A stretch of 64,000 bases of DNA from Symsagittifera roscoffensis (taxonomy: Eukaryota > Xenacoelomorpha > Acoela > Convolutidae): NCBI RefSeq assembly GCF_963678635.1, contig NC_087063.1, positions 64,029,290 through 64,093,289 on the forward strand, given 5' to 3'. The notes beneath the pieces were generated by a model. The model saw nothing but the letters and a program-made list of their open reading frames with translations, was not told the origin of the DNA and did no database searches. Each line of letters begins with the position of its first letter. The first letter of the stretch is position 1. Made by a program: the position numbers and the translations under genes. Below are positions 59,051-64,000 of the stretch, one piece after another.

Positions 59051-59690
59051 AGAATATGAACATTGAACATCAAAAAAAATCAATCAGACCGGAAAACAGC
59101 AACACGAGCAAAAATTGAAGAAGTTTTTAAGAACGAAAATTCACTGGACAGAGCAGCAAGACTGAAGATAAACCTAGATGAAAGAAAAAGAGCTGAAAAT
59201 GAAGAAAGGCTCTAATAGAAACAGAGATAATAAAATGGAAGTTGAGATTCGAAGCAGCTGACAAAAAAAGAGACAACCGAAGCAGCAGAGAATACCTAAT
59301 TGTAGCGTTTTCAGATAGCCTAAAAAGACAATCTAAAAACCACAACCTCTTAAAACGAAGTCAAGAAAAAAAGAGAACCTAAGGCCAGTTTGGAGAGCGT
59401 TTGCAGAAATAGCAAACGTTTTGGGACATTATCACAGGATAAGAAGAGTGGATCCGAGACATTTTCATCAAAAACATGAAAAAGTATGCCAAATAACGCA
59501 AAACAAAAGTATATATTTTGTCAGTAAATCAAGCCACAAAAGACTTAAACTGCCGTTTATTTGATGAGGTGATGAAAACCGTCGGAATGATTGAAATCTC
59601 AATCTGGTGAGACGGATGCTTTTGTTCAAATCAGGAGTTAAGTCAACGCCTACGGTAAACCCTATTGATTGATGGTTTAGACCTAGTTTT
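59050..59690 (+). pseudogene. Purine-rich decayed coding-like remnant
   Basis: Several frames on the + strand look like broken hydrophilic coding sequence: RAKIEEVFKNENSLDRAARL near 59106-59165 and PVWRAFAEIANVLGHYHRIR near 59380-59440, with stops and frame changes between. The composition (A/G-rich, many Lys, Arg and Glu codons) resembles ORF1 of non-LTR elements, but no family motif is firm. Confidence 0.25.
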
Positions 59691-61423
59691 TACAAAAAAT
59701 TTACGTACAAAACGTCTTTCGAGGAATGTAAAAGTTTCACAGATAATCAAAAATTACACATTTATAAAGTCCACTTAACCAATTTATCAGAATTCGAAAT
59801 AGACACTAATAATTGTTAATGAGAATAAACAGTAAGAACGGCATTGCTGATTTCGTTTTCTGACAAAATTTGAAACATTTCAAATGTTGCGATGAAGTTT
59901 TTAATAGTTTAATTATAACTACTTGAAAAAAATTGTATAAAACTTCCGTTGGAAGATAAAACGCTGGCCAATAAAATTTGCAAAACTTTGAGAAATATCA
60001 AAGAACTGAAATCCTTGTTAGCTCTATCAACCAAATTATAAGATTTTTAACCAACTTAGCGAAATTAGAAAACCCATAGTGACAACTGTTGAGCAAAAAC
60101 TCAATATTTTCAGGCAAAGAAACGTCTTTATTAGCATTCAAATATCCAAAACAGAGATAGTGACACTACATAAAAACAGGCAAAAACCCGCCATCGAGTT
60201 TGACTTTTCAGAGTAATTGGGCCGTGCATCATTAGTTTTTTTTAATTATCAGAGTTCTCAAGTTTTATAATTACTCTTATTACTCAGGTTTTCCCGAACA
60301 AAGTTTTTTCGTGAGTCATCGTGAAACCAAGTGAGGTTTTATTTTTCTAAATCTATCTGAAACACGTTGTAAATTGTACTTTCAGCTTCGATTGCAAACG
60401 TTTTAAACCTATCTTAAAATTCGAGTGTTAGCTGAAAAGTTCCAACTTTTCTATCAAACAATCAAACAGGTTGAATCTGAAATAAGTTTTGCCATATATT
60501 CAAAATAAACCATAAAAAAATTATGATTTCATGAAAACAGACTTTTTGTATAAGCTTGTTCCGGTTGTATCTCAACTAGTTTTTAATTAGAAAAACTAAC
60601 TAAGGAAAAAAATTCAGTTAGCCGCGGCCTCAATTCAATTTGGATCAAATTAAAACTGAAGCCGGGTTAATTCGCTTTGGATAAGCATCAATCGAACCGC
60701 CTATAATACACTTTTATTAGAGAAAGTGGAACTATAGCTCGCATTGTGTATCCCAAAATAACCAAATTGATAGTTTAAGTCCCCACATTTACGCAAGAGT
60801 TATCGCAGATGAGTGGTTTTAGATGATGAAATATACGTGCTCGATATGGATGCTTGAAGACAGCCATTTGACCTATATTTAAATCGATCGTGCTTAACTT
60901 TGCGCGTAGATGAAAGTTTTTATGAAAAAAAAATAAATTGCTAGCAAAAAAAAAGAGTTTGAAAAACTTGTTAGTGATTTTTCCGAAATCTAAATCAGAT
61001 TCTTTAAAAGGCAGTCAATATAATCAGTGTTTCGCCTTGTTCCGAGGAGTCCTTGTTCAAATTTAGTCCCCGCGCAACAAAATTTTCCAGATATTATGAT
61101 ACAATTATTCTGTCATAAAAATGTTTCAAAAGCCGATTTTGGTCTCATGTACAAAAACACCGGCTCTTTTTCCTTTCCTCACCTCATCAATTTTACCGGG
61201 TAACAAGGGCTTTTACAAGGTTAAATTGGAAGACGGAATATGCTTGTCATAGCCCAAATAGTTTATGCGCATTGTTACAATTTGACAATGTGAACAAAAA
61301 CTTACCTGTGTCCAATAATGTGAAAAAATTTCCTCAAAAATTCGTAGTTAAAGAAAATCATATAAGAGCAAAAACTAACTACACTTGGATATTTTTTCAT
61401 TTTTCAAAATCGTACAATATAAA
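59691..61423. other. AT-rich intergenic stretch
   Basis: About 1.7 kb without open frames of note, recognised repeats or RNA genes. Confidence 0.4.
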
Positions 61424-61623
61424 CCAGGGGAAGGTTTAGGGGGACGCCCCTTCTTCTTACTCAGGGATTCGACCACTGACCGACACTAATGTTTTTCTGA
61501 CAGCGCTTTTTATCTTTGGTGCCAACATATAGTCATTTTGAGGGGGGAGGGCGTACTGATAAATACCGATTTTTTTTAAATAGCCCCCTCTCTCCCTGGC
61601 GAAAATCCCAGATCCGCCCCTGC
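61424..61623 (-). mobile_element. MITE-like element, copy 2
   Basis: The same family as 46,995-47,372 in the opposite orientation and shorter. The right end reads AAAATCCCAGATCCGCCCCT, whose reverse complement matches the start of copy 1 (GCAGG-GCGGAT). The left end (ACCAGGGGAAGGTTTAGGGG) and GGGATTCGACC match the far end of copy 1 in reverse complement. Internal G-runs are reduced. No coding sequence. Confidence 0.55.
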
Positions 61624-62625
61624 TATAAATTTAACTAGCTTGAGTTTTGAAATATCTTGAAAGGTGGTTGTACTTTATCGAATAGAGCTTTTTTCAGTTA
61701 ACTTGCATTTGAATACACCATTTAAAAACCAGGTAACATGCTTTTTCAGCTTTCTCCAAGATTTTTGGGATACACTTGGCAAAAAAATGAGCTGTTCCCT
61801 TGTTAAAAACAATTTTTTTGTTCCTACTGTTGAAGAAAAGCGGAATATGTCAAACTTCGGCGATCAAAAATATATTTTTTATCCGAAATATTTTGTTCCA
61901 TCAAAAAATTCATGAAACGCTAAGTTCAAAAAACAATGACAATTTACTTTTGTTTTATTTTGTAAAGGTCTGGCGATTTTAAAAATGTTATTTTGGCCGT
62001 ACTTCGGACTAACTTATGCGCGCTGTCAAAATATTTTATAACGATGAAAGCATAAATCGTTTTTTATGTGTTCTATTAATCTATTACTTTCATAAATGTT
62101 CTATTAATCTATGTAGGTATGTACAGTTAATGTACAATTAATTGAAAGAATAAATTAAGTAAAATAAAGTGTGAATTTAAAACGTTCTAAGGTAAAACTA
62201 GAAACTGTTAATCATGCAGAGAAAACAGGTATTTAATCAATACCGAAGGCCATCAAGATAGACATAAAACAAATCACAACATTTCCCACCGGGAAAAATT
62301 TAAAACTACAAATGACTAAAATTAATTCTATATACACTCGTTTCCCCCTTTAAAGTAGGAAAAATTTTTTACAAACTGCACCAAATAATAGTACAGCAAG
62401 CAAAAAGGAATCTACAAATGAAACTTCGAAAGTACAAATGTACAAAGGGTGGGTGAATATACAAATATTACCGTTGTACAATTAAAAAAACTAAATGAAA
62501 CAACGCTAATCTACAAGATGTACATTTAACATGTACAAAATTTTTTACATTAACAATTTCAGTTAAAATGAACTTTATAAAAGTGCAAATAAGTGAGAAA
62601 ACAATTGAAAATATGTTCGCAGTTT
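61624..62625. other. AT-rich stretch with TGTACA-rich tract
   Basis: No supported gene. Between about 62385 and 62545 the words GTACAA, TGTACA and CTACAAA recur many times in both orientations; the tract may be the diverged untranslated end of the element whose coding remnant begins at 62626. Confidence 0.35.
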
Positions 62626-64000
62626 TTAATTAAATCTTGCATAGAAATCGTCTAGTCTGTGTTTCAGGTCTGCATCACTGATTCCTTCTATATCGTCAGT
62701 TGTGTCGTATGTTGTAGGTTGGGGTGAATCGGGGTGTGTCTTGCTCGTCCCGATGTGATAGATTTCTGTAATGACCAGTATAAGGTAGTTTCTGCAACGA
62801 GGGTGGTTTTTGGATGTTCCTCCGCGAGTGTTGTTAGGAGGTCTGATGGTGAAGTGACGGTGAAAAAAACCCTCGGTGAGTTAAGAGTGTCGTCCTGTAG
62901 CGTAAACACTTCAGTGGTCAGGTCTTCATTTTCTAAAACAATGTCGATGTATGTTCGTTTTCCGAAAAATTTCGGGGTTCCCATGTTTCTGCGAGGTCTA
63001 GACGGCCTCTGTTGTTGTTCCACTGGGGAAGCTTCTTCTGGGGTACTGTCCAACAGAATTGGGTGTTTTTCAGAACCCTCTATTGTCGCTGCGTCTGGCG
63101 CGTCCACGACTGCAGGGTGTTCTGTGGATCCAGTGAGGTTAGGCCTGGTTGATTGAGTGTGGTCGTCACCTGTAAAATTTAACCCTTGGTTAGATCCCGA
63201 GTCGGCTTGTTGGCTAAGCGGTATATTTTTTTTGTCATATCATCGAAAAAGTCGTCTATCATTCCATCCCTAGAGTTAAAACTTAAAATTGACGAGGAAC
63301 CTGACGTGTTTCGAGAAAGATAGCGTGTAGATAATGGATCTGTCGACGGTCCAGACACTTGTGTAGGCCTATCCGCTCTTGATGTGCCTTGATGTAGCTG
63401 GGTTTGATCTGTCCCAATTGTCTTCTTCGGTCTAGATAGTTTCTTCTTTTCTGCTAAACTCGAAGGAACAGTTAGATTATGCCCGGTGGGTGACTGATTC
63501 ACAACAATTTTCTGGGGAGTAGTTTTCTTTTGTAGGCTAGATTCAATTTCCGTAAAATTTGGCCGTTATCAAGTGTTCTGGTATGCTCAGATGAGTTGAC
63601 GACATTCTTTTTTACAAAATTGAGACAAGGTTCCCCATTTTTTCTGCTGGCCGCCCTTCTAAAGTTTTTATCTCCAGAGACTACTTTTTTCGTCGATTTT
63701 GAGCCTTTGTCCGGATTATGAGCTTCTGGTACGGGAGTCCTTGGGATTGTGAAAACTAGCGGCAGGTTGTCTTCGGAGTCGGTTTAAGCGTCCATGTCAA
63801 TGTCCAGATAGTCGTCTTCCGCGCCGTTGTGCATCTCCCAATTTCTGGCCCGTTGGTCGGATAGAATTGATTTTCCTTTATCTAAACAGTTATCAATGGA
63901 AAACAGATTTTTCTAACTGGTGTTAGCCATTCTATTAAAATTTTTCTCGACTGGAGTACAAGCCATTGAAGCTTGTTTTGTATTTCTGAGGTTCCGGATA
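62626..64000 (-). pseudogene. Broken coding sequence of unknown family, right-edge partial
   Basis: A protein-like frame can be followed on the minus strand from the right edge to a stop at 62626-62628. From the edge it is open, then carries a TAG (after NRMANTS, near 63914) and a TAA (after DIDMDA, near 63785), changes frame near 63550 in AAATTTTACGG, again at an eight-A run (63226-63233), and once more near 62740-62760. The product is hydrophilic, with acidic, Lys/Arg- and Ser/Thr-rich stretches, one basic Pro-rich motif (QQQRPSRPRRNMGTPKFFG) and a charged tail (DLKHRLDDFYARFN). A retroelement or virus-like protein is possible, but no reverse transcriptase, integrase, zinc knuckle or other diagnostic motif is seen, so I do not assign it. 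The regular pattern of short shifts could also include assembly errors. Confidence 0.5.

Noticed and set aside
59127-59345. 72-codon minus-strand hydrophobic frame
   Set aside because: It is the complement of the purine-rich block whose + strand frames look more protein-like.
62734-63156. 140-codon + strand frame at the right edge
   Set aside because: It is the antisense of the minus-strand coding remnant, which has the better composition and continues across neighbouring frames.

Overview
The window looks like nuclear DNA of an AT-rich invertebrate metazoan. It has spliced coding exons with canonical GT/AG junctions, long AT-rich introns, AATAAA poly(A) signals, eukaryotic-type transposon remnants (hAT, MULE, Gag-bearing retroelement, MITE-like elements) and a very large satellite array. 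I cannot name the species from sequence alone. There are no bacterial operons, CRISPR arrays or convincing tRNA/rRNA genes.

Region 1 (1 to about 39,447) is one continuous head-to-tail satellite array that enters from the left edge. It has roughly 60 units, all in the same orientation. Two homologous unit types alternate: a short unit of about 570 bp and a long unit of about 740 bp, which is the short unit plus about 170 bp. Their order changes along the array: alternating short/long (about 1.7-7.6 kb), mostly short (7.6-14.6 kb), mixed with a run of long units (14.6-24.5 kb), all short (24.5-33.6 kb), a small sub-array of truncated 420-428 bp units (34.3-35.6 kb), then a diverged right edge (35.6-39.4 kb). 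A GC-rich block containing GTGTGCGCGGTTGCAC is the best preserved part of every unit, even at the diverged edge.

Region 2 (about 39.5-45.9 kb) holds the one convincing protein-coding gene, on the + strand. An N-terminal exon encodes a short cysteine-containing ectodomain, one transmembrane helix and a basic tail. It is followed by at least five exons encoding a low-complexity cytosolic region with coiled-coil segments. The splice phases of exons 3 to 6 agree exactly. I do not recognise the family. Exon 1 begins about 510 bp beyond the array edge.

Region 3 (about 46-64 kb) is a transposon graveyard with no intact gene. In order it contains: a MITE-like element (46,995-47,372); a hAT transposase fragment (49,554-50,030) lying inside or against a FLYWCH-MULE transposase that has lost its catalytic core (50,199-51,093); an orphan coiled-coil exon candidate (51,837); two diverged direct repeats (53,402-53,739 and 57,461-57,790) flanking about 3.7 kb with a frameshifted Gag fragment, a 128-bp minisatellite with a perfect hairpin, and a dense cluster of GGAATCC/GGATTCC motifs; a second MITE-like copy in opposite orientation (61,424-61,623); and at the right edge a broken, unidentified minus-strand coding sequence (62,626-64,000) that runs out of the window.
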